Below the pieces are notes generated by a model. The model was given only the letters and a program-made list of their open reading frames with translations, had not been told where the DNA came from and searched no databases. Of a DNA stretch of 64,000 nucleotides, positions 1 to 9,836 are shown one piece after another. Made by a program: the position numbers and the translations under genes. Origin of the DNA: Sporosarcina sp. FSL K6-1522 (GTDB lineage Bacteria > Bacillota > Bacilli > Bacillales_A > Planococcaceae); the NCBI RefSeq assembly GCF_038622445.1, contig NZ_CP152019.1, forward strand, positions 2,330,501 through 2,394,500, written 5' to 3'. The first letter of the stretch is position 1. The number at the start of each line of letters is the position of its first letter.

Positions 1-666
1 GGAGTTGTGGAGTCGGCAGAGATTTATGATGCGCTTCGTACAATCCAGCTTGAAAGGGAAATTCCACTATATGTATCGATGGGTGGGATGGCCGCATCGG
101 GTGGTTATTATGTAGCAGCGCCAGCCGAGAAGATTTTCGTTAATCATGAAACGATTACAGGTTCTATTGGTGTCATTATGGAAAGCATGAACTATGCGGG
201 ACTTGCTGAAAAGTACGGTATCGAATTTAACACGATTAAAACAGGGCCCTATAAAGATATTATGAGTGCGTCTCGTCCGATGAAAGAGGAAGAACGTGCA
301 ATGCTTGAGGACATGATTGGAGATTCGTATGAACGTTTTGTAGATATTATTGAAGAGGGCCGGAATATGACGGAAGCCGAAGTGAAACAAGTTGCAGACG
401 GCCGAATCATGAATGGTCGACAAGCAATTGAAGCAGGACTAGCGGATGACTATGGCAAGGCGGCTGACGTAATTGAAGCGATGAAACAAGATTTTGAACT
501 GCAAAATGCAACCGTCTTTGAGTATACGACAATGGATAGCTGGAGCTCATTGTTGGGTGTGAAGGTAGGCAACCTTGTCGGTAGAAATGTTGAATCCGAA
601 TTGATTGGTAAGTTGCTATCTGATTACAATGCGCCGCGAATGATGTATTTATATGGTGAAAGATAA
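1..666 (+). CDS. sppA: Signal peptide peptidase SppA, C-terminal part (5' end outside window)
   Basis: The reading frame is open from the first base, so the N-terminus (signal anchor and part of the S49 domain) lies upstream. This family of membrane-bound serine peptidases degrades signal peptides left after secretion. The visible part carries the serine nucleophile in MAASGGYYVA and the lysine general base in IKTGPYKDIMS, the Ser/Lys dyad of S49 peptidases. The GTG at position 7 is internal and is not the start. The RDD-family gene follows 13 bases later, the same neighbour as in B. subtilis (yteI-yteJ). Family assignment is firm; only the truncation limits it. Confidence 0.93.
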   Translation, partial: GVVESAEIYDALRTIQLEREIPLYVSMGGMAASGGYYVAAPAEKIFVNHETITGSIGVIMESMNYAGLAEKYGIEFNTIKTGPYKDIMSASRPMKEEERAMLEDMIGDSYERFVDIIEEGRNMTEAEVKQVADGRIMNGRQAIEAGLADDYGKAADVIEAMKQDFELQNATVFEYTTMDSWSSLLGVKVGNLVGRNVESELIGKLLSDYNAPRMMYLYGER

Positions 667-679
667 GGGGGAATTGTCT

Positions 680-1267
680 GTGTCGGAGCATATTGAACAA
701 CAGCTGAATTTAGCGAAAGATTCCGTTGCCATACAGTCAGCTCAACAGTATGAGTCTGTTCAAGTAGAGCGTTTTCGGACGAAGTATGCCGGTTTTTGGA
801 CGCGTTTTTGGGCGTTTACAATTGACCTTCTTGTCCTATCTGCAATTAGTGGGATTGTCATTAAACCATTATTTAGAGTAGTGGGTATTGAAATAACGAA
901 CCCTTCCTTTTTCTTTTTTAGTACCTATAAACTAACTGCGCTGTTCTTGTTCTTGCTATATTTTATGTTGATGACCAAGTTTTTGAAGCAGACGGTCGGC
1001 AAGATGATTATGGGTATTAGGGTAGAAGCGAAGGATGGCAAGCCGTTGACATGGGGAACTGTGCTTTTCCGTGAAGGCATCGGACGTTTTATATCGAAAA
1101 TGCTTGTGATTCCTTATTTACTTGTCATTTTTATGCCGAAAAAAGAGGCGTTGCATGATTTGTTTGCAGATACGGTCGTTGTGCATGAGCATACGTATGA
1201 AAAAGAGGTGCAGCTAGGTTATCGACAAGCTGAGGGTCAACAGTTGCAAGAAGGGACAATCGTTTAG
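680..1267 (+). CDS. yteJ: RDD-family membrane protein (YteJ-like)
   Basis: A 195-residue protein with the RDD signature early on ([10 protein letters not shown]) and three or four hydrophobic segments (about residues 40-62, 78-100 and a weaker one near 145-160), so it is an integral membrane protein. GTG at 680 is preferred because AGGGGG lies 8 bases upstream; the more upstream ATG at 653 overlaps the end of sppA and has no ribosome site. RDD proteins have no settled function (some are linked to ion or osmolyte transport). Its place directly after sppA is conserved in Bacillales. Likely co-transcribed with sppA. Confidence 0.8.
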   Translation: MSEHIEQQLNLAKDSVAIQSAQQYESVQVERFRTKYAGFWTRFWAFTIDLLVLSAISGIVIKPLFRVVGIEITNPSFFFFSTYKLTALFLFLLYFMLMTKFLKQTVGKMIMGIRVEAKDGKPLTWGTVLFREGIGRFISKMLVIPYLLVIFMPKKEALHDLFADTVVVHEHTYEKEVQLGYRQAEGQQLQEGTIV

Positions 1268-1298
1268 TAAGATAAGTATAGAAAAGGGGGCGTCTTAC

Positions 1299-1805
1299 AT
1301 GGCTAACGTTACATTCAAGAATAATCCTGTTACATTGCTTGGTAAAGAAGTTGCAGTAGGTGATACGGCACCAGAATTTACAGTGCTTGCAAATGATTTG
1401 AGCCCAGTTACACTGGCTGATTCAAAAGGGAAAATCCGGTTAATCAGTGTCATTCCTTCAATTGATACGGGTGTTTGTTCTGTTCAAACACGTAAGTTCA
1501 ATGAAGAGGCTGCGTCACTTGGGGAAGATGTCCAAGTATTGACGATTTCTGCGGATTTGCCATTTGCACAAGCAAGATGGTGTGCTGCTGAGGGTATTGA
1601 AAATGTGCAAACATTGTCTGATCACCGTGATTTATCATTTGGGGAAGCATATGGTACAATTATTCAAGAACTTCGCCTATTGGCACGCTCAATCTTTGTT
1701 ATCGACAAAGATGATAAAGTGACATATGTTCAATATGTGAGTGAAAACACGGATCATCCAGATTACGAAAAAGCAATTGAAGCAGTTAAAGCACTTACAA
1801 ACTAA
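1299..1805 (+). CDS. tpx: Thiol peroxidase Tpx
   Basis: A 168-residue peroxiredoxin of the Tpx class that reduces hydroperoxides with thioredoxin as donor, in the cytoplasm. The peroxidatic cysteine sits in [13 protein letters not shown] and the resolving cysteine in ARWCAAEGI, the spacing expected for atypical 2-Cys Tpx. Length equals the family norm. ATG is preceded by AAAGGGGG. A strong hairpin terminator follows. Same neighbourhood as B. subtilis tpx (ytgI). Confidence 0.95.
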   Translation: MANVTFKNNPVTLLGKEVAVGDTAPEFTVLANDLSPVTLADSKGKIRLISVIPSIDTGVCSVQTRKFNEEAASLGEDVQVLTISADLPFAQARWCAAEGIENVQTLSDHRDLSFGEAYGTIIQELRLLARSIFVIDKDDKVTYVQYVSENTDHPDYEKAIEAVKALTN

Positions 1806-1810
1806 TTATG

Positions 1811-1838
1811 AAAACCCACTCGGAAACGGGTGGGTTTT
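1811..1838 (+). terminator. Rho-independent terminator of tpx
   Basis: A near-perfect inverted repeat AAAACCCAC...GTGGGTTTT directly after the tpx stop codon, ending in a T-run. It separates tpx from ytxK. Confidence 0.85.
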
Positions 1839-1857
1839 ATCGATAGAGGGATTATAA

Positions 1858-2775
1858 ATGACGACGAATACAGAAAAAATCTTTACATTCATTGATACAT
1901 ACGCGCAATCTAAGGAAGGATTATACCTTGAAGCAATTATTGAAGCATGTGAAAAGTGGCTACAAGGTGATATCCAGCCTGAGTTATCTGAAACGGTGAC
2001 GAAAGAAGAGATTCGAAGAGGGATTCAACTGGCAATATTAAAAGGGATGAAGCAACATGCGCAACCGCATCATCAAATGACACCCGATTCAATCGGTATG
2101 TTGATTGGTCATATCGCTGGGAAATTGGCTGCGGGTCAACAAGATTTAACATTGTTGGATCCTGCTGCGGGTACGGGTAACTTACTCTACACGGCAATGA
2201 ATGTGATCGGAAATAATGTGACAGCGACAGCAGTTGAAATTGATGATATTCTTGTTCGATTATCAGCAGTTACCGCGGAATTGTTGGAGCATCCTTTGAC
2301 ATTTTATGTACAAGATGCGCTTCGCCCGCTACTCGTGGATCCGGTTGATATTACAGTGAGTGATTTACCCGTTGGATTTTATCCAGATGATGACAATGCG
2401 GTGAATTTTGAATTAGTGCCTGCCGAAGGGCATGCCTATTCACATCATTTATTCATTGAACAATCGATGAATCACACAAAAGCAGGGGGCTATGGGGTAT
2501 TCGTTGTGCCAGCGAATTTATTCGATTCTGAGCAGGCGGCATCTTTGCATCCGTATTTGAAAACGCGCACAATTATTCGTGCGGTTATTCAGTTACCAGA
2601 TTCTTTATTCAAAAATACGGCACATGCCAAAAGTATTTTAGTGCTCCAAAAGCCTGTTGAAGGCGTAGTGAAAGCGACACCGGATGTACTACTTGCAAAA
2701 GTGCCATCTATGACGGATAGGCATGCTATGGCATTATTCCTACAGAAAATTGATATGTGGGTTGCGGAATCGTAA
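1858..2775 (+). CDS. ytxK: Class I SAM-dependent methyltransferase YtxK
   Basis: A 305-residue N6-adenine-type methyltransferase of the YtxK family. Motif I is LLDPAAGTGNLL (about residue 99) and the motif IV region reads SDLPVGFYPDD, a relaxed form of the NPPY/F motif, so whether DNA is the substrate is uncertain. The fold resembles the HsdM/N6_Mtase domain. Next to tpx as in B. subtilis. In B. subtilis acetate kinase (ackA) follows; here an intergenic repeat and uspA follow instead, so no ackA is seen in this window. Confidence 0.85.
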   Translation: MTTNTEKIFTFIDTYAQSKEGLYLEAIIEACEKWLQGDIQPELSETVTKEEIRRGIQLAILKGMKQHAQPHHQMTPDSIGMLIGHIAGKLAAGQQDLTLLDPAAGTGNLLYTAMNVIGNNVTATAVEIDDILVRLSAVTAELLEHPLTFYVQDALRPLLVDPVDITVSDLPVGFYPDDDNAVNFELVPAEGHAYSHHLFIEQSMNHTKAGGYGVFVVPANLFDSEQAASLHPYLKTRTIIRAVIQLPDSLFKNTAHAKSILVLQKPVEGVVKATPDVLLAKVPSMTDRHAMALFLQKIDMWVAES

Positions 2776-2786
2776 TGCCCTGAACT

Positions 2787-3038
2787 ATCAATTATGCCTT
2801 GGTGTAATTGCGTCCAGATTTTTTTCGAGCTCGGGGCCTACAGGAAGTAGGTCATGCAACCGTTGCCGCAGGACGCGGCGAACTTAGGTTGCCTTCCAAA
2901 GCTCCTCTAAAAAATCTGTGACATCCGCCGGAGGCTTTATCTTCGTTCAGCCGATGTTTGAACACCTACTGAACAGAAAAACAAAACCGTATTCATCTCG
3001 CCACTTATCGAGGTGGAAGTTTTCTGCTGAATGAAGAT
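2787..3038 (-). repeat. Long mosaic intergenic repeat, copy A
   Basis: About 250 non-coding bases between ytxK and uspA. Its reverse complement matches large parts of the element at 18830-19244: shared blocks include the ends (ATCAATTA...GTAATTGCGTCCAGA), the GAGCTCCTCT/AGAGGAGCT region with ATCTGTGACATCCGCCGG, and CGATAGGTGGCGAGATGAAT-like sequence. It contains an inner inverted repeat (CTTCGTTCAGC...GCTGAATGAAG). It has no credible ORF. Three related copies occur in the window (see 14472-14685 and 18830-19244). This accounts for most of the gene-free stretch 2776-3097. Confidence 0.75.
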
Positions 3039-3043
3039 TAAAT

Positions 3044-3090
3044 GAAAAAGGTCGCCCTCTCATCGAATGATGAGCGGGGCGACCTTTTTT
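3044..3090. terminator. Hairpin terminator, mainly for uspA
   Basis: AAAAAGGTCGCCC...GGGGCGACCTTTTTT forms a long GC-rich stem with A- and T-runs on the two sides, so it can terminate in either direction. It lies just after the uspA stop codon on the minus strand. Confidence 0.8.
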
Positions 3091-3097
3091 GTGTCCA

Positions 3098-3547
3098 TTA
3101 ATCTTCTTCTGGTGTACGTACAACGAGTACGTCGCATTTTGCAGAGCGTACGATGTTTTCAGAGACACTACCGATTAAGAAACGTTCAACTGTATTGAGC
3201 CCTGTTGCTCCACAGATAATTAGATCGGCATTGAGTTTTTTAGAAAGGTCACGTGAAATCATTGTTTTAGGTGAACCGTATTCCACAATGACATTGACAT
3301 GATGTAAGCCTGCTTTTTCAGCTTCTGTTTTGTAATCATTGAGTAGTTCTTCTGCAAATTTTTGTGCGCGTTCTGCAATTGAGCGGTCATAGGCTTCAAC
3401 AGCAGCATAAGAGCGTGTATCAATAATATTAATCAAGTTTAGTGTTGCGTCATTTCGTCCAGCGATTGCTACCGCTTTTTTGAAAGCCCATTCAGATTCT
3501 TTTGATCCATCCACAGCTACGAGAATTTGTTTATACACTAGTGTCAT
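3098..3547 (-). CDS. Universal stress protein (UspA family)
   Basis: A 149-residue single-domain Usp protein. The ATP-binding signature G-x2-G-x9-G-S is intact near the C-terminus (GATGLNTVERFLIGSVS), so it is expected to bind ATP. ATG at 3547 is chosen because GGAGTGGGG lies just upstream; the alternative ATG at 3562 lies upstream of that ribosome site. It is divergent from ald. A role in stress or stationary phase is inferred from the family only. Confidence 0.9.
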   Translation of the reverse strand: MTLVYKQILVAVDGSKESEWAFKKAVAIAGRNDATLNLINIIDTRSYAAVEAYDRSIAERAQKFAEELLNDYKTEAEKAGLHHVNVIVEYGSPKTMISRDLSKKLNADLIICGATGLNTVERFLIGSVSENIVRSAKCDVLVVRTPEED

Positions 3548-3841
3548 GTGTCCCCACTCCATTTCTTAATTTGGTATATTGATTACTTCTATTAAGAAGA
3601 GTAGAAATCCTTTTATTTGTTGGAAAATGTAACAGAGAAATTTGTAAATTCGACAAAATTGTTACACGTTATATGAAACCGTTTGCAGTTTTTTTTCTAA
3701 TTTGTCATCTGAATATTCGGCGAATAAAAAAAGTGCAGTCAAAATGATTTTTATCTGATAAGATTGAATCTAGCTTGACCTGTATGAATAATATTCGGAA
3801 AGGTCAACGAATTTAATATACTTTATTTAGGGGGATTTATA
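3548..3841. promoter_or_regulatory. Divergent AT-rich control region between uspA and ald
   Basis: About 290 bases holding the promoters of both divergent genes. It is strongly AT-rich. I cannot single out a convincing -35/-10 pair or operator by eye. No ORF or hairpin of note. Confidence 0.5.
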
Positions 3842-4960
3842 ATGCTTATTGGTGTTCCAAAAGAAGTTAAAAATAATGAAAATCGTGTGGCAATGACGCC
3901 GGCGGGAGTTTTTAACTTAAAATCATCTGGTCATGAAGTACTTATCGAAACGGGCGCAGGTCTTGGCTCAAGCTTTACGGATGAAGATTATATCCAAGCA
4001 GGTGCGAAAATTGTTGCTACGGCAGCGGAAGCTTGGAATGCTGATATGGTTATGAAAGTTAAAGAACCCATTGCTTCAGAATATGGCTATTTCAAAGAAG
4101 GGCAAATTCTATTCACATACTTGCACCTCGCACCTGAAGTAGAATTGACGAAAGCATTGCTTGATAAAAAAGTAGTTGGAATCGCTTACGAAACAGTACA
4201 GCTTCCAAACAATTCATTACCACTACTCGCACCAATGAGTGAAGTTGCAGGTCGTATGGCAACACAAATCGGTGCGCAATATTTACAACAAATCAATGGT
4301 GGTAAAGGAATTCTATTAAGCGGCGTACCAGGCGTTTCACGCGGTAATGTAGTCGTTATCGGTGGTGGACAAGCTGGAGCGAACGCAGCTCGTATCGCAG
4401 TTGGTATGGGTGCAAAAGTAACTGTGCTTGACTTGTCAGTAGATCGTCTTCGTTACCTAGACGAAATCTTTGGCAATGACATTCAAACACTTGTATCAAA
4501 TCCATTCAACATTGCTGAATCTGTGAAAAATGCAGATCTAGTTGTGGGTGCGGTATTGATTCCAGGAGCAAAAGCACCGAAACTTGTTTCAGAAGATATG
4601 GTTAAGTCGATGAAACCAGGATCTGTTCTTGTGGACATCGCAATTGACCAAGGTGGTATTTTTGCAACATCTGATCGTATCACTACACATGATGAGCCAA
4701 CGTATGTAAAACACGGCGTTGTACATTACGCAGTAGCGAACATGCCAGGTGCAGTTCCACAAACATCTACAACTGCTCTAACGAACGTTACAGTACCTTA
4801 CGCACTTCAAATTGCGAACAAAGGTTATAAACAAGCATGCCTAGACAACGTTCCACTTCAAAAAGGAATCAACACGTTGGACGGCCATGTCACATATAAA
4901 GCTGTAGCAGACGCTCAAGGTCTTGAGTATGTATCAGCTGAAACATTATTGAACCGATAA
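3842..4960 (+). CDS. ald: Alanine dehydrogenase
   Basis: A 372-residue NAD-dependent L-alanine dehydrogenase (L-alanine + NAD+ + H2O = pyruvate + NH4+ + NADH). The N-terminus [16 protein letters not shown] is diagnostic, the substrate lysine lies in MVMKVKEP, and the Rossmann glycine motif is VVIGGGQAG near residue 173. Length matches the B. subtilis enzyme. ATG has GGGGG 9-10 bases upstream. Monocistronic between uspA and the peptidase gene. Alanine is the by-product of PhnW transamination 10 kb away, so this enzyme could recycle pyruvate for AEP breakdown; that link is inferred. Confidence 0.96.
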   Translation: MLIGVPKEVKNNENRVAMTPAGVFNLKSSGHEVLIETGAGLGSSFTDEDYIQAGAKIVATAAEAWNADMVMKVKEPIASEYGYFKEGQILFTYLHLAPEVELTKALLDKKVVGIAYETVQLPNNSLPLLAPMSEVAGRMATQIGAQYLQQINGGKGILLSGVPGVSRGNVVVIGGGQAGANAARIAVGMGAKVTVLDLSVDRLRYLDEIFGNDIQTLVSNPFNIAESVKNADLVVGAVLIPGAKAPKLVSEDMVKSMKPGSVLVDIAIDQGGIFATSDRITTHDEPTYVKHGVVHYAVANMPGAVPQTSTTALTNVTVPYALQIANKGYKQACLDNVPLQKGINTLDGHVTYKAVADAQGLEYVSAETLLNR

Positions 4961-4963
4961 TTA

Positions 4964-4995
4964 AGAAAAGCGTAAGCGCCTTGGTAGGCGCTAAA
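4964..4995. repeat. Short AAAGCG(T/C)AAGCGCC-type intergenic repeat
   Basis: AAAAGCGTAAGCGCC followed by GGTAGGCGCT forms a small hairpin. The same AAAGCG(T/C)AAG start recurs after pyk (39764-39800) and, in degenerate form, after ytoI (8418-8430), in each case just beyond a stop codon. I infer a dispersed intergenic repeat family of this genome. Confidence 0.6.
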
Positions 4996-5013
4996 ATTCT
5001 GTTCCTAAGTAAT

Positions 5014-5053
5014 AAAAAATGCTGTCCGCACTTAATCGCGGGCAGCATTTTTA
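5014..5053. terminator. Bidirectional terminator between ald and the prolidase-like gene
   Basis: AAAAATGCTGTCCGC...GCGGGCAGCATTTTT forms a 15-base stem flanked by A- and T-runs. It serves convergent ald (plus) and the peptidase gene (minus). Confidence 0.85.
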
Positions 5054-5056
5054 TCT

Positions 5057-6154
5057 TTATGGTTGAATAATTTGCAACTCTTTTGGGAATTTCGTTAATA
5101 CTTCTACGCCGTCAGCCGTTACGACAACGTCATCTTCAATGCGAACACCTGTGATTTCAGGATGGTAAATACCCGGTTCGATTGTAAAGACCATGCCTTC
5201 TTCGAGAGCAAGTTCGTTTGTTCCTGTGACAGAAGGGAACTCATGGACCGAAATGCCAAGACCGTGACCGACGCGATGTGTAAAGTATTGGCCATATCCT
5301 GCATCCTCAATGACATCTCTTGCGGCTTTATCGATAGCCATTGCTTGTACGCCGGGGCGAACGAAGTCAACTGCCGCTTGCTCTGCTTGTCTAACTGTCT
5401 CATAAATTTTGCGCATATCTTCTGAAGGTTCACCGAATGCAACTGTTCGTGTAATGTCAGAACAATAGCCGTTATAAACAACACCCAAATCGAACAAAAT
5501 GAAATCACCTTGTTGAATTTTACGATCACCAGGTGTGCCATGTGGTGAAGCTGTTTTAGGACCGGATAACACCATTGTATCGAACGCCATTTTCTCCGCG
5601 CCTTTTTTCTTCATTTCAAATTCAATCGCCATGAGGATTTCTAATTCGGTTTTTCCTTCGGCGATTTCCCTGCACCCTACTTCAATGGCATAATCAGCTA
5701 ATGCTGCTGCTTTGCGTAAGTTGTCGAGCTCGTCCTCACTTTTAATATTTCGCATAGTGTTTAATTGTTCGTCCAGTCGAGTGAATGTAGCACCTTCGAA
5801 TAATTGCTCCATACGTTCCAATCGCTCCACTGTTAAGTGTGATTTTTCAATGGTGATGGATGTAGGAAGTGCACCGCGACTTTGTACGGCTTTCAACACG
5901 ATGTCCCAAGCATCTTCTGTATCGGCATGTCCGACGACTTCATAAGCCCATCCTGTTGCTTTGACATCAGGTATTTCCATAAATGGGCAAATGATGAACG
6001 GTTCCGCGTCTTTGAATACCATGACACCAAGCAGACGTTCATGGGGATTGCTTTGGAACCCCGTTACGTAAAATACATTATCAGGTGTAGTAATGAATGC
6101 CGCATCTACATTTGTGTTGCGTAAATACTGTTGGATCTCTTTAACTTTACTCAA
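5057..6154 (-). CDS. M24-family Xaa-Pro peptidase (prolidase/aminopeptidase P-like)
   Basis: A 365-residue two-domain peptidase: a creatinase-like N-terminal domain (about 1-125) and a pita-bread M24 domain. The dinuclear-metal ligands are visible in order: Asp in [18 protein letters not shown] (two Asp), His in [14 protein letters not shown], Glu in FTIEPGIY and Glu in [10 protein letters not shown]. It should cleave Xaa-Pro peptides in the cytoplasm. The start is TTG at 6154 with a consensus AGGAGG 8 bases upstream. I do not assign PepQ, PapA or PapB specifically. Confidence 0.88.
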   Translation of the reverse strand: MSKVKEIQQYLRNTNVDAAFITTPDNVFYVTGFQSNPHERLLGVMVFKDAEPFIICPFMEIPDVKATGWAYEVVGHADTEDAWDIVLKAVQSRGALPTSITIEKSHLTVERLERMEQLFEGATFTRLDEQLNTMRNIKSEDELDNLRKAAALADYAIEVGCREIAEGKTELEILMAIEFEMKKKGAEKMAFDTMVLSGPKTASPHGTPGDRKIQQGDFILFDLGVVYNGYCSDITRTVAFGEPSEDMRKIYETVRQAEQAAVDFVRPGVQAMAIDKAARDVIEDAGYGQYFTHRVGHGLGISVHEFPSVTGTNELALEEGMVFTIEPGIYHPEITGVRIEDDVVVTADGVEVLTKFPKELQIIQP

Positions 6155-6259
6155 TTCAACAACCTCCTATTCGACTACTATCATCATAACAAAAAAGAGG
6201 GTTTTTGGGTTAGATATCGAAGTTTGTTTTATCAGATAAAAATGGAGGGATTATTTGCT

Positions 6260-6940
6260 ATGCAAATTTCATATCATGGACATTCTATCGTCAAAATACA
6301 AACAGGAAAGACAACGATTTTAATTGACCCATTTATAACGGGTAATAAGCTAACGGATTTAGTGGCGGTAGATGAAAAGCCGGACGTTATTTTATTGACA
6401 CATGGTCATAATGATCATGTAGGAGACACGGTAGCGATTGCAAAGGAATGTGACGCACTTGTCGTTGCACCTAATGAGCTTGCGATTTATTTAGGCTGGC
6501 AAGGAGTCAGAACGCATGGAATGAATATTGGGGGTTCATGTCAATTTGATTTTGGAACGGTGAAATATACACAAGCATTCCATAGTTCATCATATACGAC
6601 GGATGAGCAAGAGATTATTTATACGGGGATGCCAGCAGGGATTTTACTGACTGCTGAAGGGAAAACAATCTATCATGCAGGGGACACGTCGTTATTTGGT
6701 GATATGGAGCTGATTGGAAAGCGTCATGCGATTGATGTTGCCTTTGTTCCGATTGGCGATAATTTTACGATGGGACCAGAAGATGCCGCATATGCGGTTG
6801 AATTGCTTAAACCGAGCTTAACTGTACCAGTGCATTTTAATACATTTCCACCGATTGAACAGGATCCAGAAACGTTTAAAGCACTTGTCGAAAAATATGA
6901 AGTGAAGATTATGGCGGCAGGAGATACATTGGAATTATAA
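6260..6940 (+). CDS. ytkL: UPF0173 metal-dependent hydrolase YtkL
   Basis: A 226-residue metallo-beta-lactamase-fold protein. The H-x-H-x-D-H motif is [12 protein letters not shown]; further metal ligands are in [16 protein letters not shown] and [10 protein letters not shown]. Length fits YtkL/UPF0173 exactly. ATG at 6260 follows GGAGGG with good spacing; the upstream extension lies inside the promoter region of the divergent peptidase. The substrate is unknown. Confidence 0.9.
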   Translation: MQISYHGHSIVKIQTGKTTILIDPFITGNKLTDLVAVDEKPDVILLTHGHNDHVGDTVAIAKECDALVVAPNELAIYLGWQGVRTHGMNIGGSCQFDFGTVKYTQAFHSSSYTTDEQEIIYTGMPAGILLTAEGKTIYHAGDTSLFGDMELIGKRHAIDVAFVPIGDNFTMGPEDAAYAVELLKPSLTVPVHFNTFPPIEQDPETFKALVEKYEVKIMAAGDTLEL

Positions 6941-7036
6941 GCAGTGACATTTGCACGGGCAAAAGAGTGCTGTGCGCTTTCCCATGCACTTTGTGGTAAA
7001 ATAGCCATAAGGTCATGAAAGAGAAAAGGTGAAGAG

Positions 7037-8344
7037 ATGTCGACTAAACATGAATTGATATTACGATATATCGAAGGACTTGCTGTCGGTGAGAAAATAT
7101 CGGTTCGCCAAGTTGCGAAGGCACTGTCTGTCAGCGATGGGACAGCTTATCGGGCTATTAAGGAAGCGGAAAATCAGAAACTTGTTAATACGATTGAACG
7201 TGTTGGTACAATTAGAATTGAAAAAAAGAAAAAAGAGAATATTGAACGATTGACGTATGCAGAAGTGATTAATATTGTCGATGGGCTTGTCCTTGGCGGT
7301 CGTGGCGGTTTGCATAAAACCTTGACGAAGTTTGTCATAGGGGCTATGCAGCTTGATGATATGATGCGTTACATTGACGCCGGCAGTCTACTGATTGTTG
7401 GAAATAGGCTAAAAGCGCATGAAACGGCGTTGTTGGCTGGAGCGGCTGTCCTCGTGACAGGTGGTTTTGATGCAACGGATGAGGTTAAAAAATTAGCAGA
7501 TGAACTGGAGTTGCCGGTCATTTCAACGAGCTATGATACATTTACAGTTGCGACGATGTTGAATCGGGCTATCTATGACCAGCTGATTGAAAAGGAAATT
7601 TTGCTTGTTGAAGATATTTTGACGCCTTTATCGGAAACAATCACTTTGTCTACGAAAGATCAAGTTGCTCATTTCAATGAGGTAAATGCCCAAACAGCGC
7701 ATTCTGGATATCCTGTTATTGAGAAAAGTGGGAAACTTGTAGGGATTATCACTTCGCGTGATGCGGTTGGCAAGTCCGATACAGAACTGATTTCAAAGGT
7801 TATGACCCAACGATTAATTACCGTCACAGGGAAAACGAGTGTTGCATCAGCGGGTCATAGCATGATTTGGGAAGGCATAGATCTATTACCGGTTGTGACA
7901 GATTCAGGGGCGTTAGAGGGCATTATTAGCCGGCAAGACGTATTAAAAGCGTTACAGTCGGCTCAACGTCAACCGCAACAAGGGGAAACGATTGATGACA
8001 TTGTTAAAAAGCAAATGAAAGTTGTTGAAGGCCCGCCACAATCCATTGAATTCACGGTTATCCCTCAAATGACGAATCAGTTTGGGTCCTTATCGTATGG
8101 TGCTCTGACAACATTGCTGACAGAGGCGGGTAATCGGGTTATTAAAACGCATAAACGCGGTGAAAGTGTCCCGGAAAATATGACATTATATTTTATCAAA
8201 CATGTTCAGCTAGGGAGTATTGTCACCGTAGAACCTCGTATTTTACATATGAGTCGTCGTTTTGTAAAAGTCGATTTCGATATTTTCACAGAAGGCGAAC
8301 TCGTCGCCAAAGCGATGTTCATGTATCAAATGTTTGAGAGGTAG
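7037..8344 (+). CDS. ytoI: YtoI-like protein: HTH, DRTGG, CBS pair and hotdog domain
   Basis: A 435-residue cytoplasmic protein with an N-terminal winged-helix-like segment (about 1-65, VRQVAKALSVSDGTAYRAI), a DRTGG domain (about 70-185), a tandem CBS pair (about 190-310, SGYPVIEKSGKLVGIITSRD and DLLPVVTDSGALEGIISRQD) and a C-terminal thioesterase-like hotdog domain (about 330-435). CBS pairs usually bind adenosyl nucleotides, so a nucleotide-responsive regulator is likely, but its target is unknown. ATG has GGTGAAGAG upstream. Followed by the divergent ytpI, as in B. subtilis. Confidence 0.85.
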   Translation: MSTKHELILRYIEGLAVGEKISVRQVAKALSVSDGTAYRAIKEAENQKLVNTIERVGTIRIEKKKKENIERLTYAEVINIVDGLVLGGRGGLHKTLTKFVIGAMQLDDMMRYIDAGSLLIVGNRLKAHETALLAGAAVLVTGGFDATDEVKKLADELELPVISTSYDTFTVATMLNRAIYDQLIEKEILLVEDILTPLSETITLSTKDQVAHFNEVNAQTAHSGYPVIEKSGKLVGIITSRDAVGKSDTELISKVMTQRLITVTGKTSVASAGHSMIWEGIDLLPVVTDSGALEGIISRQDVLKALQSAQRQPQQGETIDDIVKKQMKVVEGPPQSIEFTVIPQMTNQFGSLSYGALTTLLTEAGNRVIKTHKRGESVPENMTLYFIKHVQLGSIVTVEPRILHMSRRFVKVDFDIFTEGELVAKAMFMYQMFER

Positions 8345-8440
8345 TCAAGAAAAGGGGGAAGGCGCCCGAAACAGCTTATGACCCGAGCAGCTGGCACCTG
8401 AAGCCTAGACAATAACAAAAGCGCAAGGCATAAATGAAAA
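8345..8440. repeat. Intergenic repeat remnant after ytoI
   Basis: Contains AGGCGCCCG, CAGCTGGCACCTGAAGCCTAGAC and CAAAAGCGCAAGG, the word set of the AAAGCG-AAGCGCC repeat family also seen after ald and pyk, here partly rearranged. Non-coding. Confidence 0.45.
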
Positions 8441-8467
8441 AACTGATGCACGATAAGTGCATCAGTC
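8441..8467. terminator. Bidirectional terminator between ytoI and ytpI
   Basis: AACTGATGCAC-GATAA-GTGCATCAGTCTT, a 9-10 base perfect stem. It overlaps the last codons of ytpI on the minus strand. Confidence 0.75.
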
Positions 8468-8782
8468 TTCGTTCAGAGTCGTTTCTTCATCAACAAAACG
8501 TCTATAATGTTTATAAGCACGATAATTAAAAATCAGTACGAATGCGCCGAGTAAAATAAATACGGCCGCAATCACGTAGGTCGCGACATCTTTAAATAGG
8601 AGTAGCTGATTGAGTCCGAAAAACAACAGCAAACCACCAAGAGACGAGCCGGCCATGCTGGCGTACATTTTTTTACGAATCGGGAATACGTAGCGAGTAC
8701 GGAACTGGCGAGTTTTAAAATATAAATAAAAGACCCCAGAAGCGATGATGAAAAAGACGAAAATAAGGTTTAACACGTTCAC
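8462..8782 (-). CDS. ytpI: YtpI-like small membrane protein
   Basis: A 106-residue protein with three hydrophobic segments (about 3-21, 43-62 and 68-87) and a charged C-terminus. GTG at 8782 has GGAGGG 8 bases upstream. Size, topology and place between ytoI and nrnA match B. subtilis YtpI, whose function is unknown. Confidence 0.75.
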   Translation of the reverse strand: MNVLNLIFVFFIIASGVFYLYFKTRQFRTRYVFPIRKKMYASMAGSSLGGLLLFFGLNQLLLFKDVATYVIAAVFILLGAFVLIFNYRAYKHYRRFVDEETTLNED

Positions 8783-8878
8783 GATAAAAGCCCTCCATTG
8801 ACTACAGCACTACTTTCATTGTAGCGGCTTTTACATGAGATTGCGACCGGAATATACAGAAGCCTGGAGGAAAAGGAA

Positions 8879-9814
8879 ATGAGAAGACAAATCATCGACA
8901 CAATTGAAAAATACAATCGGATTATTATTCATCGACATGTAAGGCCTGATCCAGATGCATATGGCTCCCAAATGGGGCTAAAAGAATTGTTGCAAGCAAA
9001 TTATCCAGAGAAGGAAGTATATGCAGCGGGTACGCACGAAGAATCACTTACATATTTGGCTGTTCCAGATCAAGTTGACCGTTTACTTTACGAAGGGGCA
9101 CTGGTCATTATTACGGATACAGGAAATACGGAACGTATCGATGGTGAGCATTATATGGCAGGCGATTTACGCATTAAAATCGATCATCACCCTGATGCGG
9201 ACCCATACGGTGACGTGAAATGGGTAGATACGACCTCGAGTTCCACTTCAGAAATGATTTATTCTCTATTTGAAGAGGGGCAGGAGCATGATGGTTGGAA
9301 GATGACGACAGCTGCTGCAAGATTATTATTTGCAGGAATTGTCGGTGATACGGGGCGTTTCATGTTCCCAAGTACGACAGAGCAGACATTTGAAGTGGCG
9401 AGTAATTTGATTAAATTTGACTTTGATCGCTCGGAACTGTTTGCAGGTATGTATGAAGTGAAACGGGAATTGCTTCATCTTAAGGGATATATTTATCAGC
9501 ACTTTACGATGGATGAAAATGGAGCTGCCTTTGTTAAAATCGATAAAGCAATACTGGAACAATTTGGTGTAACGGCTTCTGATACATCTCAACTTGTTGG
9601 TGCATTGGGAGACGTCAATGGGATTTGTGCCTGGACGATTTTTATCGAAGAAGAGGATCAAATCCGTGTAAGACTGCGTTCGAAAGGACCGGTTATTAAC
9701 CAATTGGCCGCTGAATTTGGAGGCGGAGGGCATCCACTCGCCTCAGGGGCATCTGTGCATTCGTGGGAAGAGGCGGATGAGGTTATTGCGAAGTTAAAAC
9801 AATTATGTATGTAA
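8879..9814 (+). CDS. nrnA: Bifunctional oligoribonuclease / pAp phosphatase NrnA
   Basis: A 311-residue DHH/DHHA1 phosphoesterase that degrades nanoRNAs and dephosphorylates 3'-phosphoadenosine 5'-phosphate. The metal motifs are present in order: HRHVRPDPDAYGSQ, ITDTGNTERIDG, KIDHHPDAD (DHH) and the C-terminal substrate loop FGGGGHPLASGA. Size equals B. subtilis NrnA (YtqI). Followed after 22 bases by dnaE, the conserved order. Confidence 0.95.
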   Translation: MRRQIIDTIEKYNRIIIHRHVRPDPDAYGSQMGLKELLQANYPEKEVYAAGTHEESLTYLAVPDQVDRLLYEGALVIITDTGNTERIDGEHYMAGDLRIKIDHHPDADPYGDVKWVDTTSSSTSEMIYSLFEEGQEHDGWKMTTAAARLLFAGIVGDTGRFMFPSTTEQTFEVASNLIKFDFDRSELFAGMYEVKRELLHLKGYIYQHFTMDENGAAFVKIDKAILEQFGVTASDTSQLVGALGDVNGICAWTIFIEEEDQIRVRLRSKGPVINQLAAEFGGGGHPLASGASVHSWEEADEVIAKLKQLCM

Positions 9815-9836
9815 AAAGATGGGCGGAGGGATTGCA

